Below are positions 28,931-37,324 of a stretch of 64,000 nucleotides of DNA, piece after piece. The DNA is from Rhodanobacter sp. (GTDB lineage Bacteria; Pseudomonadota; Gammaproteobacteria; Xanthomonadales; Rhodanobacteraceae), in contig JANJTA010000035.1 of assembly GCA_024711345.1 (NCBI GenBank), forward strand, positions 186,001 through 250,000, in the 5' to 3' direction. Position 1 is the stretch's first letter; every line of letters starts with the position of its first letter. The notes below the pieces were generated by a model, which saw nothing but the letters and a program-made list of their open reading frames with translations, ran no database searches and was not told the origin of the DNA. A program made the translations under genes and the position numbers.

Positions 28931-29464
28931 TCACTTCCTGCCGGGCGCCTTGCCACCGCGCTTGGGTTGCGGCGCATAACCGAGCGCCACCCAGTCCGGC
29001 ACCACACGCGCACTTTCCACCAGCGCGTGCTCGAATTCGAACGTCTTGCCTTCGGCGTCCAGCACGACGTGGCCGCCTTCCGCCGAAACCAGCTTGCCGC
29101 GCAGGCGACGGCGCCCTTCCAGCGGCGCCCGCAGCAGCACCTTCACTTCCTGTCCGCTGGCCCGCGCAAACTGCTCCGCGGTGAACAGCGGCCGATCCAG
29201 GCCGGGCGAGGAAACTTCCAGCACGTAGTGGCCGGGAATCGGATCCTCGACGTCCAGCAAGGCGGACAGCTCACGGCTGGCGGTCTCGCAATCCTCGATG
29301 CCGACCTCGCGACGCTCGCCGTCGCCCGTCTCCCGGTCCAGCAAGTCCAGGTAGACGCGCAGGGTACTCTGCCCGTGCGACGGGGTGAACTCCACGCCGA
29401 GGCATTCCAGGCCCAGCTCGGCCAGAACCCCGCTGAAACGTTGCGCCAGTGCCTGTGTATCCAT
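28931..29464 (-). CDS. rimP: Ribosome maturation factor RimP
   Basis: 177 residues. Needed for 30S maturation. [21 protein letters not shown] and the signature [15 protein letters not shown] are present, followed by the C-terminal SH3-like barrel, with [12 protein letters not shown]. The C-terminus has a basic extension ([10 protein letters not shown]). The ATG at 29464 follows GGGAAGG. An intrinsic-terminator hairpin lies 33 bases upstream in its leader, and a second one further up follows the tRNA gene, so expression of rimP-nusA-infB probably depends on read-through. Confidence 0.94.
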   Translation of the reverse strand: MDTQALAQRFSGVLAELGLECLGVEFTPSHGQSTLRVYLDLLDRETGDGERREVGIEDCETASRELSALLDVEDPIPGHYVLEVSSPGLDRPLFTAEQFARASGQEVKVLLRAPLEGRRRLRGKLVSAEGGHVVLDAEGKTFEFEHALVESARVVPDWVALGYAPQPKRGGKAPGRK

Positions 29465-29497
29465 GGGTCGCCTTCCCACCGTGAGAACCGCAGAAAC

Positions 29498-29523
29498 AAA
29501 AAATGGGCTCCAACGGCCCATTT
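29498..29523 (-). terminator. Intrinsic terminator in the rimP leader
   Basis: On the minus strand AAATGGGC(cgttgga)GCCCATTT followed by further Ts (run of six): 8 perfect pairs with a U tract, ending 33 bases before the rimP ATG. It is a candidate attenuator for rimP-nusA-infB. Confidence 0.75.
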
Positions 29524-29614
29524 CCCTATCTCGCCGATGTCCCACTCCATGCAGCTCTTTCCAGTGCGGGCGCCGCCTGAGCCGGTCCCGCGCAGCGCAT
29601 CCCTTGCGCCCAAC

Positions 29615-29638
29615 AAAAAAGCCTCACGAGGAGGCTTT
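29615..29638 (-). terminator. Intrinsic terminator after the initiator tRNA gene
   Basis: AAAGCCTC(ctcgt)GAGGCTTTTTT on the minus strand, 18 bases past the tRNA 3' end. It is the first of two tandem terminators before rimP. Confidence 0.85.
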
Positions 29639-29656
29639 CTTGCATCAAGAAAGATC

Positions 29657-29733
29657 TGGTAGCGGGGGCAGGATTCGAACCTGCGACCTTCGGGTTATGA
29701 GCCCGACGAGCTGCCAGACTGCTCCACCCCGCA
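29657..29733 (-). tRNA. metY: Initiator tRNA-fMet (CAT anticodon)
   Basis: 77 bases including an encoded CCA. The anticodon stem-loop GGGCTCATAACCC shows the three consecutive G-C pairs characteristic of initiators. The D stem GAGC...GCTC has the initiator-type A11-U24 pair. The acceptor ends (TGCGGGG and CCCCGCT-A-CCA) leave positions 1 and 72 unpaired as U-U; E. coli has C-A there, and an unpaired 1-72 is required for formylation. The T arm is GCAGG-TTCGAAT-CCTGC. It stands directly upstream of rimP-nusA-infB, exactly as E. coli metY does. Confidence 0.95.
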
Positions 29734-29747
29734 TCAGAGTCCGAAGA

Positions 29748-29775
29748 GTTTAACCAGGTGGCCGATTTCTTGCAA
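29748..29775 (-). promoter_or_regulatory. Promoter of the initiator tRNA / rimP-nusA operon
   Basis: TTGCAA at 29770-29775, 16-base spacer, TTAAAC at 29748-29753 on the minus strand. It ends about 14 bases before the mature tRNA 5' end and lies in the 78-base gap after nuoN. Confidence 0.55.
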
Positions 29776-29811
29776 GCCTCGGATGCCGCGCATTCAGCGT
29801 GAGGCCGGCAT

Positions 29812-31266
29812 TCACAGACCGAAGGCGCGCCGGCACCATGCCAGCAACGGGCCCCAGTACAGGCCCAGCGCCAGCAGCGACAGCGCATTCAGCGACAGCA
29901 CCAGGCGCAGCGGCCGGTCCGCCTGCACCTGCGCGGCACCACCCTCCACCGGCTTGTCGAAGTACATCACCTTGACCACGTACAGGTAGTAGTACAGGCC
30001 GATGATGGCGAACACGATGCCGACGATGGCCAGCCACAGCATGTTCGCGTGGATCGCCGCCTCCAGCACCAGCACCTTGGCCCAGAAGCCGAACAGCGGC
30101 GGTACGCCGGCCAGCGAGAACATTGCCAGCAGCATCAGGAACGCCATCCACGGCGACTTCTGGTTCAGCCCCTTCAGGTCGGCGATTTCCTCGCACTCGA
30201 AACCGGCGCGGGTCATCGCCATCATCACGCCGAAAGCGGCCACGCCCATCAGCGCGTAGCAGATCGCATAGAACATGGCCGCGGCGTAGCCTTCCGGGCC
30301 GGCGGCGGAAAGACCCAGCAGCAGGTAGCCCATGTGCGAGATGGTCGAATACGCCAGCATGCGCTTCAGGTTGGTCTGCACGATCGCAACCAGGTTGCCG
30401 ATCGCCAGCGAGGCCACCGCCAGCACCGCCAGCATCAGCTGCCAGTGCTGCGCCAGGTCGCCCATGCCGGCATCCAGCAGGCGGTAGGCCATGCCGAACG
30501 CGGCCAGCTTGGAACCGGAGGCGATGAAGGTGGTGACCGGGGTGGGCGCGCCTTGGTAGACGTCGGGAATCCACATGTGGAACGGCGCGGCACCCAGCTT
30601 GAAGCCGATGCCCACGATCATGAAGACCAGGCCGAACAACAGCAGGGTCGGCGCCGTGGTGTAGCTCATCACGTTGTGCAGCTGCGCCAGGTCCAGGGTC
30701 GGCGTACCGCCCATGCCGGAAGCGCCGTACACCATCGACATGCCGTACAGCAGCATGCCCGAGGCCAGCGCGCCCAGCACGAAATACTTGATCGCCGCCT
30801 CCGGCGGCAGTCTCGCATCGCGGTTCAGCGCCACCAGCGCGTACGACGACAGCGACAGCAGCTCCAGGCCCAGGTACACGGTGACCAGGTTGCCGGCCGA
30901 GACCAGCAGCATGATGCCGAGCACGGCGAAGATCATCAGCGTGTAGAACTCGCCGCCGACCAGCTTGCGGTCGATCAGGTACGGCCGCGCGTAGACGAAC
31001 ACCATGGCGGTGGTGCCCAGCGCGAACACCTTGAGGATCTCGGCCACGCCGTCGCGCACGAACATGCCGCCGAACGCGGTCAGCGCCTGCGACGGCGGAA
31101 CGGCCATCACCAGGTAGATCGCCACCAGCAGCACGGCGATCGAAAGCCAGTGCAGCAGCGGTCGCTGCGCCGGCTTCATGAAGGCGTCCAGCAACAGCAG
31201 CACGCACGCTGCCGCCACCAGGTAGAACTCCGGCAGCAGGATCAGGATGTCATTGAGAGTCGGCAT
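29812..31266 (-). CDS. nuoN: NADH-quinone oxidoreductase subunit N
   Basis: 484 residues with about 14 transmembrane helices; one of three antiporter-like proton-pumping subunits of complex I (with NuoL and NuoM). The conserved region LLVSAGNLVTVYLGLELLSLSSYAL contains the key glutamate of TM5. IVGIGFKLGAAPFHMWIPDVYQGAP carries the pumping lysine, and SGSKLAAFG and LAYSTISHMGYLLLG follow. It is the last gene of the nuo operon, 12 bases after nuoM. No T-tailed terminator follows; the tRNA promoter lies in the next gap. Confidence 0.96.
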   Translation of the reverse strand: MPTLNDILILLPEFYLVAAACVLLLLDAFMKPAQRPLLHWLSIAVLLVAIYLVMAVPPSQALTAFGGMFVRDGVAEILKVFALGTTAMVFVYARPYLIDRKLVGGEFYTLMIFAVLGIMLLVSAGNLVTVYLGLELLSLSSYALVALNRDARLPPEAAIKYFVLGALASGMLLYGMSMVYGASGMGGTPTLDLAQLHNVMSYTTAPTLLLFGLVFMIVGIGFKLGAAPFHMWIPDVYQGAPTPVTTFIASGSKLAAFGMAYRLLDAGMGDLAQHWQLMLAVLAVASLAIGNLVAIVQTNLKRMLAYSTISHMGYLLLGLSAAGPEGYAAAMFYAICYALMGVAAFGVMMAMTRAGFECEEIADLKGLNQKSPWMAFLMLLAMFSLAGVPPLFGFWAKVLVLEAAIHANMLWLAIVGIVFAIIGLYYYLYVVKVMYFDKPVEGGAAQVQADRPLRLVLSLNALSLLALGLYWGPLLAWCRRAFGL

Positions 31267-31278
31267 GTTCGGTCCCGA

Positions 31279-32787
31279 TCAGATCTTGTGAATGGCCAGC
31301 TGCTGCACCAGCTGCGACACCGAGCTGTCCATCAGGTGGACCAGCGGCTGCGGCCAGATGCCCAGCGCCAGCACGGCGGCGGCGAAACCGGCCAGCACGA
31401 GCGTCTCGCGGGCGTTGATCTCCTTCATCTCCGCCACGTGCGGATTGGTGATCGCGCCCCACAGCACGCGCTTGACCAGCCACAGCGTGTAGCCCGCGCC
31501 GATGATCAGGGTGAACGCGGCGAACAGCGAAACCCACGGATTGGCGGTGAAGCTGGCCAGGATCACCATGAACTCGCCCACGAAACCGCTGGTGCCCGGC
31601 AAGCCGCAGTTGGCCATGGCGAACAGCACGTAGAAGAAGCCGAACCACGGCATCGCATTGATCACACCGCCGTAGTCCTTGATCAGACGCGTGTGCATGC
31701 GGTCGTACATCACGCCGATGCAGGTGAACATGGCGCCGGAGACGAAGCCGTGCGAGATCATCTGCACCATCGCGCCCTGCATGCCGAGCATGGCCATGTC
31801 GGTCCTGCCCTGGTCCCGCACCAGCATGAACGCGATGAAGATGCCGAGCGTGACGAAGCCCATGTGCGCCACGGACGAGTACGCCACCAGCTTCTTCATG
31901 TCCTCCTGCACCAGCGCGACGTAGCCGATGTAGACGATCGCCACCAGGCTGAGCACGATCACCAGCCAGGCGAAATGCGCGCCGGCGTCCGGCACGATCG
32001 GCAGGATGAAGCGCAGCATGCCGTAGGTGCCGACCTTCAGCATCACCGCCGCCAGCACCACCGAACCGCCGGTCGGCGCCTCCACGTGGGCGTCCGGCAG
32101 CCAGGTGTGCACCGGCACCATCGGCACCTTGATCGCGAACGCGATCAGGAACGCGAAGAAGATCCAGGCCTGTTCCGTGAAGCTCAACGGCAGGGCCGCC
32201 AGCGTGGCCAGGTCGAACGTGTGCGCCTTCTGGTACAGGTACAGCAGCGCGATCAGCATGAAGACCGAGCCGAAGAACGTGTAGATGAAGAACTTCAGCG
32301 TCGCGTACACGCGACGCGGACCGCCCCAGACGCCGATCAGGATGAACATCGGAATCAGGATCGCCTCGAACAGCGCGTAGAACAGCAGCGCGTCGGTGGC
32401 GCAGAACACGCCGATCAGCAGGCCCTCGAGGATCAGCATCGCGGCCATGTACTGGTGCGGCTTGTCCTGGATGACCTCCCACGCGCCGGCGATCACCAGC
32501 ACGCCGACGAAGGTGGTCATCACGATCAGCGCCACCGAAATGCCGTCGACCGCCAAGCCGTAGTGGACGCCCCACGAGGCGATCCACAGGTGACTCTCGA
32601 CCAGCTGAATCACCGGGCCGGACGGGTCGTACTGCACCAGCAGGAACAGGCTGACCACGAAGGTCAGCACCGCCACCAGCAGCGACAGCCAGCGGGCGAG
32701 GTTGGGTCGGGCCGAGCCGGCAAGCAGCACCGGAATGGCGCCGACGACGGGTAGCCAGATCAGCAGGCTGAGCAAGTGATTGAACAT
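31279..32787 (-). CDS. nuoM: NADH-quinone oxidoreductase subunit M
   Basis: 502 residues, about 14 transmembrane helices, antiporter-like proton channel of complex I. YALFEAILIPMFILIGVWGG includes the TM5 glutamate. IAFAIKVPMVPVHTWLPDAHVEAPTGG holds the TM7 lysine and the broken-helix motif. LVAYSSVAHMGFVTLG follows. The ATG at 32787 is 14 bases after the nuoL stop; the same frame stays open far upstream across nuoL, but that is read-through of a GC-rich shadow frame. Confidence 0.96.
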   Translation of the reverse strand: MFNHLLSLLIWLPVVGAIPVLLAGSARPNLARWLSLLVAVLTFVVSLFLLVQYDPSGPVIQLVESHLWIASWGVHYGLAVDGISVALIVMTTFVGVLVIAGAWEVIQDKPHQYMAAMLILEGLLIGVFCATDALLFYALFEAILIPMFILIGVWGGPRRVYATLKFFIYTFFGSVFMLIALLYLYQKAHTFDLATLAALPLSFTEQAWIFFAFLIAFAIKVPMVPVHTWLPDAHVEAPTGGSVVLAAVMLKVGTYGMLRFILPIVPDAGAHFAWLVIVLSLVAIVYIGYVALVQEDMKKLVAYSSVAHMGFVTLGIFIAFMLVRDQGRTDMAMLGMQGAMVQMISHGFVSGAMFTCIGVMYDRMHTRLIKDYGGVINAMPWFGFFYVLFAMANCGLPGTSGFVGEFMVILASFTANPWVSLFAAFTLIIGAGYTLWLVKRVLWGAITNPHVAEMKEINARETLVLAGFAAAVLALGIWPQPLVHLMDSSVSQLVQQLAIHKI

Positions 32788-32801
32788 GGATCCCGTTTCC
32801 C

Positions 32802-34835
32802 TTAGTGCCCGGCCAGTCCGGACCCGACCAGCCAGTACCCGCCAAGCAGCAGGATCAGGCCGAGGATCATCGCGAAGGCGTAGTGATAGAGATAGCCCGA
32901 CTGCAGGCGGCGCATGGTGGCGGCGACGCGGTGCACCAGGCCCACCGAGCCGTTGACCATCGCATCGTCGATCACCGCCTTCTCGCTGACCTTCCAGAAG
33001 GCGCGCCCCAGCAGCACGCCGCCGCGGGCGAACAGCGCGTAGTACACGTCGTCGACCCAGTACTTGCGATCCAGCACCGTCCACAGCGGCTTCAGCGCGG
33101 ACTTGATGCGGTCGGCCAGTGCCGGGTTGAACAGATAGATGTAGGTGCAGATCACGAACGCGACCACCACCAGCAGGAACGGCAGCTGGGTGAACCCGTG
33201 CAGCGCCATCGCCGCCGCGCCGTGGAACTCGTGGCCCAGCTCGGCCAGCACGTCGTTGGCCTCGTTCACGTGGATCGCGCCACCGAACCAGTTGCCGAAC
33301 AGCGTGGGGCCGACGGTGAAGAAGCCGACCAGCAGCGACGGGATCGCCAGCAGCACCAGCGGCACTGTCACCACCCAGGGCGATTCCTTCGGCGCATGCG
33401 CCAGCACGCCCGGCTCGTGATGACCATGGTCGCCATGGCCGTGGCCATGCTGCTCGACCACCTTGAAGCGCTCCTTGCCATGGAAGGTCAGGTACATCTG
33501 GCGGAACGTGTAGAGGCCGGTCACCACCACGCCGGCCATCACGCAGAAGTAGGCGTAATGCGCTCCCCAGCGATGCGATTCGCCGACCGCCTCGATGATC
33601 GCATCCTTCGAGTAGAAGCCCGAGGTGAACGGCACCGCCACCAGCGCCAGCGAGCCGACCCACATGGTGATCCAGGTGATCGGCATGTACTTGCGCAGGC
33701 CGCCCATGTAGCGCATGTCCTGCTCGTGGTGCATCGCGATGATCACCGAACCGGCGCCGAGGAACAGCAGCGCCTTGAAGAATGCGTGGGTCATCAGGTG
33801 GAACACTGCGCCCGAGTACATCGACACGCCCAGTGCCACCGTCATGTAGCCCAGCTGCGACAGCGTGGAGTACGCGATCACCCGCTTGATGTCGTTCTGC
33901 ACGATGCCGATCAGGCCGGTGAACAGCGCGGTGGTGGCTCCGATCACCAGCACGAAGCTCAGCGCGGTGGACGACATCTCGAACAGCGGCGACATGCGCG
34001 CCACCATGAAGATGCCGGCGGTGACCATGGTCGCGGCGTGGATCAGCGCGGAGATCGGGGTCGGGCCTTCCATCGAGTCGGGCAGCCACACGTGCAGCGG
34101 CACCTGCGCCGACTTGCCCATCGCGCCGACGAACAGCAGGATGCAGATCACCGTGGCCGCGTCCCACTGCGTATTCGCGGTGACCTGCAGGGTCTTGCCG
34201 GCCAGCCCGGGCGCCGCGGCGAACGCGGTGGCGTAGTCCAGCGTGCCGAGGAAATACAGCACCGCCGCGATGCCGAGCAGGAAGCCGAAGTCGCCCACAC
34301 GGTTGACCAGGAACGCCTTCAGGTTGGCGAAGATTGCCGTCGGCCGCTTGTACCAGAAGCCGATCAGCAGGTACGACACCAGACCCACCGCCTCCCAGCC
34401 GAAGAACAGCTGCATGAAGTTGTTGCTCATGACCAGCATGAACATGGAGAAGGTGAACAGCGAGATGTAGCTGAAGAAGCGCGTGTAGCCGTCGTCGTCG
34501 GCCATGTAGCCGATGGTGTAGACGTGCACCAGCAGCGAGACGAAGCTCACCACCACCAGCATCAGCGCGGTCAGCCGGTCGACCATGAAGCCGACGCTGG
34601 CGTTGAACGGACCGATCTGGAACCAGGTGTAGATGTTCTGGTTGTACTCGGGCACGCCGCCCAGAGTGAGCTGGTACAGCACGTAGAACGACAGCGCGCA
34701 GGACAGCGCCACGCCGAGGATGGTGGCGGTATGCGAACCGGCCCGGCCGAGAAACTTGCCGAGGAAGCCGGCCAGCACGCAGCCGACCAGCGGCGCCAGC
34801 GCGATCGTCAGCAGGATGGAGGTGGAAAGACCCAT
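32802..34835 (-). CDS. nuoL: NADH-quinone oxidoreductase subunit L
   Basis: 677 residues, the largest membrane subunit, at the distal end of the complex I arm. Sixteen or so transmembrane helices, with the long amphipathic lateral helix expected in the C-terminal part. FGWEAVGLVSYLLIGFWY carries the TM5 Glu, GKSAQVPLHVWLPDSMEGPTPISALIHAATMV the TM7 Lys and channel region, and VIAYSTLSQLGYMTVALG follows. A His-rich cytoplasmic or periplasmic stretch (EQHGHGHGDHGHHEPG) in a loop near residue 470 is a local peculiarity. It starts 4 bases after nuoK. Confidence 0.96.
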   Translation of the reverse strand: MGLSTSILLTIALAPLVGCVLAGFLGKFLGRAGSHTATILGVALSCALSFYVLYQLTLGGVPEYNQNIYTWFQIGPFNASVGFMVDRLTALMLVVVSFVSLLVHVYTIGYMADDDGYTRFFSYISLFTFSMFMLVMSNNFMQLFFGWEAVGLVSYLLIGFWYKRPTAIFANLKAFLVNRVGDFGFLLGIAAVLYFLGTLDYATAFAAAPGLAGKTLQVTANTQWDAATVICILLFVGAMGKSAQVPLHVWLPDSMEGPTPISALIHAATMVTAGIFMVARMSPLFEMSSTALSFVLVIGATTALFTGLIGIVQNDIKRVIAYSTLSQLGYMTVALGVSMYSGAVFHLMTHAFFKALLFLGAGSVIIAMHHEQDMRYMGGLRKYMPITWITMWVGSLALVAVPFTSGFYSKDAIIEAVGESHRWGAHYAYFCVMAGVVVTGLYTFRQMYLTFHGKERFKVVEQHGHGHGDHGHHEPGVLAHAPKESPWVVTVPLVLLAIPSLLVGFFTVGPTLFGNWFGGAIHVNEANDVLAELGHEFHGAAAMALHGFTQLPFLLVVVAFVICTYIYLFNPALADRIKSALKPLWTVLDRKYWVDDVYYALFARGGVLLGRAFWKVSEKAVIDDAMVNGSVGLVHRVAATMRRLQSGYLYHYAFAMILGLILLLGGYWLVGSGLAGH

Positions 34836-34839
34836 GTGT

Positions 34840-35145
34840 TCAGCCCTTCATGCTGTCGATGTCGGCGATGTTGATGGTGCTGCGCGTACGGAACAGCAGC
34901 ACCAGGATCGCCAGGCCGATGGCCGCTTCCGCTGCCGCCACGGTGAGGATGAAGAACACGAACACCTGCCCCGCCACGTCGCCGAGGAAGCGCGAGAACG
35001 CCACGAAGTTCATGTTCACGGCGAGCAGCATCAGCTCGATCGACATCAGCAGCACGATCACGTTCTTGCGGTTGATGAACAAGCCGGCGACGGCGATGCA
35101 GAACAGCACCGCGCCGAGCACGATGTAGTGCGCGAGCGAGATCAT
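34840..35145 (-). CDS. nuoK: NADH-quinone oxidoreductase subunit K
   Basis: 101 residues, three transmembrane helices, Mrp-like membrane subunit. The two conserved glutamates of the E-channel are visible in [19 protein letters not shown] and [15 protein letters not shown]. The ATG overlaps the nuoJ stop by 4 bases (ATGA), so translation is probably coupled. Confidence 0.96.
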   Translation of the reverse strand: MISLAHYIVLGAVLFCIAVAGLFINRKNVIVLLMSIELMLLAVNMNFVAFSRFLGDVAGQVFVFFILTVAAAEAAIGLAILVLLFRTRSTINIADIDSMKG

Positions 35146-35786
35146 GGCTGCGGCTCCTGGGGGGCAGTCGGTTCATCGGGGCGGACGGCGGCCATCTTCA
35201 CGATGCGCACGCGCTTGCGCGGATCGACCTTGACCTGCTGGCTGGCCGATTCGTAGCGCGCGCCGCGGCGCTCACGCAGGGTCAGCGCCACGGCCGCCAC
35301 GATGCCCACGGTGAGGATCAATGCGGCGATTTCGAACGGCAGCAGGAACTGCGTGTACAGCGCATGTCCCAGCCACTCGATGTTGGGCATGCCGGCGGCC
35401 ACGGCGGGGTCGGCGCCCATCACCCGCGCCTGCATCGCGCGCACGCCGATCAGGCCGAGCATCTCGCCCAGCATCACGGCGGCCACCAGCAGGCCGACCG
35501 GCAGGAACTTCACGAAGCCCTCGCGCAGCTTCTCCTGGTCGATGTCGAGCATCATCACCACGAACAGGAACAGCACCATCACCGCGCCGACGTAGACCAC
35601 CACCAGCGCCAGCGCGAGGAACTCGGCCTCGAGCAGCAGCCACAGGCTGGCCGCGCTGAAGAAGGTGAGCACCAGCGCCAGCACCGCGTGCACGGAGTTC
35701 TTCAGCGTGATCACCGACAGCGCCGCCGCCACGGTGACGAAGGCGAAGGCATAGAAACAGATGAGTTGGAGCAGTTGGGGAGTCAT
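35142..35786 (-). CDS. nuoJ: NADH-quinone oxidoreductase subunit J
   Basis: 214 residues, five transmembrane helices. The TM3 region [19 protein letters not shown] holds the pi-bulge tyrosine-glycine segment typical of NuoJ. The C-terminal tail beyond the last helix is hydrophilic (about 45 residues, ending TAPQEPQP) and longer than needed for the membrane core. It is 9 bases downstream of nuoI. Confidence 0.95.
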   Translation of the reverse strand: MTPQLLQLICFYAFAFVTVAAALSVITLKNSVHAVLALVLTFFSAASLWLLLEAEFLALALVVVYVGAVMVLFLFVVMMLDIDQEKLREGFVKFLPVGLLVAAVMLGEMLGLIGVRAMQARVMGADPAVAAGMPNIEWLGHALYTQFLLPFEIAALILTVGIVAAVALTLRERRGARYESASQQVKVDPRKRVRIVKMAAVRPDEPTAPQEPQP

Positions 35787-35795
35787 CGAAGGGCC

Positions 35796-36287
35796 TCAGC
35801 GGTACGCCGCGTCCTGCGCGCGGTCGGCGGCGATCTGCTGTTCGAAGCGGTCACCGATGGCAAGCAGCTTCTGCTTGTCCACCACGTTCTCGCCGCGGTT
35901 CTCGAAGTGGTACTCGTGGATCGACGTCTCGACGATCGAGTCGACCGGGCAGCTTTCTTCGCAGAAACCGCAGTAGATGCACTTGAACAGGTCGATCTCG
36001 TAGCGGGTAGTGCGACGCTGGCCGTCGCTCTCGCGCGGCGCCGAGTCGATGGTGATGGCCAGCGCCGGGCACACTGCCTCGCACAGCTTGCAGGCGATGC
36101 AGCGCTCCTCGCCGTTCGCGTAGCGGCGCAGCGCATGCAGGCCGCGGAAGCGGTTCGACTTGGGGATGTGCTCCATCGGGTAGCGCATCGTGTACTTCGG
36201 CTTGAACAGGTAGCGCAAGGTGACGCCCATGCCCTGGAACAGTTCGACCAGCAGCAGGCTCTTGAAGTAACCGGTAACGCGATTCAT
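35796..36287 (-). CDS. nuoI: NADH-quinone oxidoreductase subunit I
   Basis: 163 residues. Carries two [4Fe-4S] clusters (N6a and N6b) that feed electrons towards N2. Both motifs are intact: [12 protein letters not shown] and [13 protein letters not shown]. The N-terminal amphipathic segment ([22 protein letters not shown]) rests on the membrane. It starts 3 bases after the nuoH stop. Confidence 0.97.
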   Translation of the reverse strand: MNRVTGYFKSLLLVELFQGMGVTLRYLFKPKYTMRYPMEHIPKSNRFRGLHALRRYANGEERCIACKLCEAVCPALAITIDSAPRESDGQRRTTRYEIDLFKCIYCGFCEESCPVDSIVETSIHEYHFENRGENVVDKQKLLAIGDRFEQQIAADRAQDAAYR

Positions 36288-36290
36288 GGC

Positions 36291-37319
36291 TTACGCCCCC
36301 GTGCCGATGCTGACCAGGCCCCAGTACTTCAGGCAGCCGGCCACGAAGACCCACGCGATGGCGATGGGAATGAACACCTTCCAGCCCAGCCGCATGATCT
36401 GGTCGTAGCGGTAGCGCGGGAAGGTGGCGCGGAACCACAGGAACATGAAGGAGAGCAGGAATGCCTTGATGAACAGCCAGATGAAACCGCCCTGCCCGAT
36501 GAACCCCCACGAGGCCGGGAACGGCGACAGCCAGCCGCCCATGAACAGCACCGCGGCCAGGAAGCTGAGCAGGATCATGTTGGCGTATTCGGCCAGGAAG
36601 AACAGCGCGAACGCCGAACCGGAATACTCCACGTGGAAGCCGGCCACGATCTCCGACTCGCCTTCGGCCATGTCGAACGGCGCGCGGTTGGTCTCGGCCA
36701 CGCCGGAGATGAAATAGATCACGAACACCGGCAGCAGCGGCAGCCAGAACCAGTCGAAGATGCCCTTGCTGCCCGCCTGGGCGTTGACGATCTCGCTGAG
36801 GTTCAGCGAACCGGCCAGCACCAGCACGCAGACCAGGCACAGGCCCATCGCCAGCTCGTAGGAGATCACCTGCGCCGCCGAACGCATCGCACCGAGCAGC
36901 GCGTAGCGCGAGTTGGACGCCCAGCCGGCAATGATGATGCCGTACACGCCCATCGAGGTCATCGCCAGCAGGTACAGCACGCCGGCGTTGGCGTTGGACA
37001 GCACCATCTTGCCGCTGAACGGCACCACCGCCCACGCCGCCAGCGCCGGCACCAGCGCGATCATCGGCGCCAGGTAGTACAGGAAGCGGTTCGCCCTGGT
37101 CGGCAGGATCACTTCCTTGACCAGCAGCTTGACCACGTCGGCAAAGGCCTGCAGCAAGCCGAACGGACCGATCTTGTTCGGCCCCATGCGCACGTGCATC
37201 CAGCCCAGGACCTTGCGCTCCCAGTAGACGAACATCGCCACCGCCAGCACCAGCGGCAACACGATGCACAGGATGTAGATGACCGGCCAGACGACCTGGT
37301 TGATTAGCTGTTCGCCCAT
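36291..37319 (-). CDS. nuoH: NADH-quinone oxidoreductase subunit H
   Basis: 342 residues, eight transmembrane helices. Forms the quinone-binding chamber with NuoB and Nuo[27 protein letters not shown] and the loop [30 protein letters not shown], with conserved acidic residues, are diagnostic. The ATG at 37319 is 5 bases after the nuoG stop; the open frame upstream is a nuoG shadow. Confidence 0.96.
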   Translation of the reverse strand: MGEQLINQVVWPVIYILCIVLPLVLAVAMFVYWERKVLGWMHVRMGPNKIGPFGLLQAFADVVKLLVKEVILPTRANRFLYYLAPMIALVPALAAWAVVPFSGKMVLSNANAGVLYLLAMTSMGVYGIIIAGWASNSRYALLGAMRSAAQVISYELAMGLCLVCVLVLAGSLNLSEIVNAQAGSKGIFDWFWLPLLPVFVIYFISGVAETNRAPFDMAEGESEIVAGFHVEYSGSAFALFFLAEYANMILLSFLAAVLFMGGWLSPFPASWGFIGQGGFIWLFIKAFLLSFMFLWFRATFPRYRYDQIMRLGWKVFIPIAIAWVFVAGCLKYWGLVSIGTGA

Positions 37320-37324
37320 GCGCC

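Noticed and set aside
30049-32754. A 901-codon plus-strand frame opposite nuoN and nuoM
   Set aside because: Gln/His/Arg-rich complement of transmembrane coding sequence; nuoM and nuoN are clear on the other strand.
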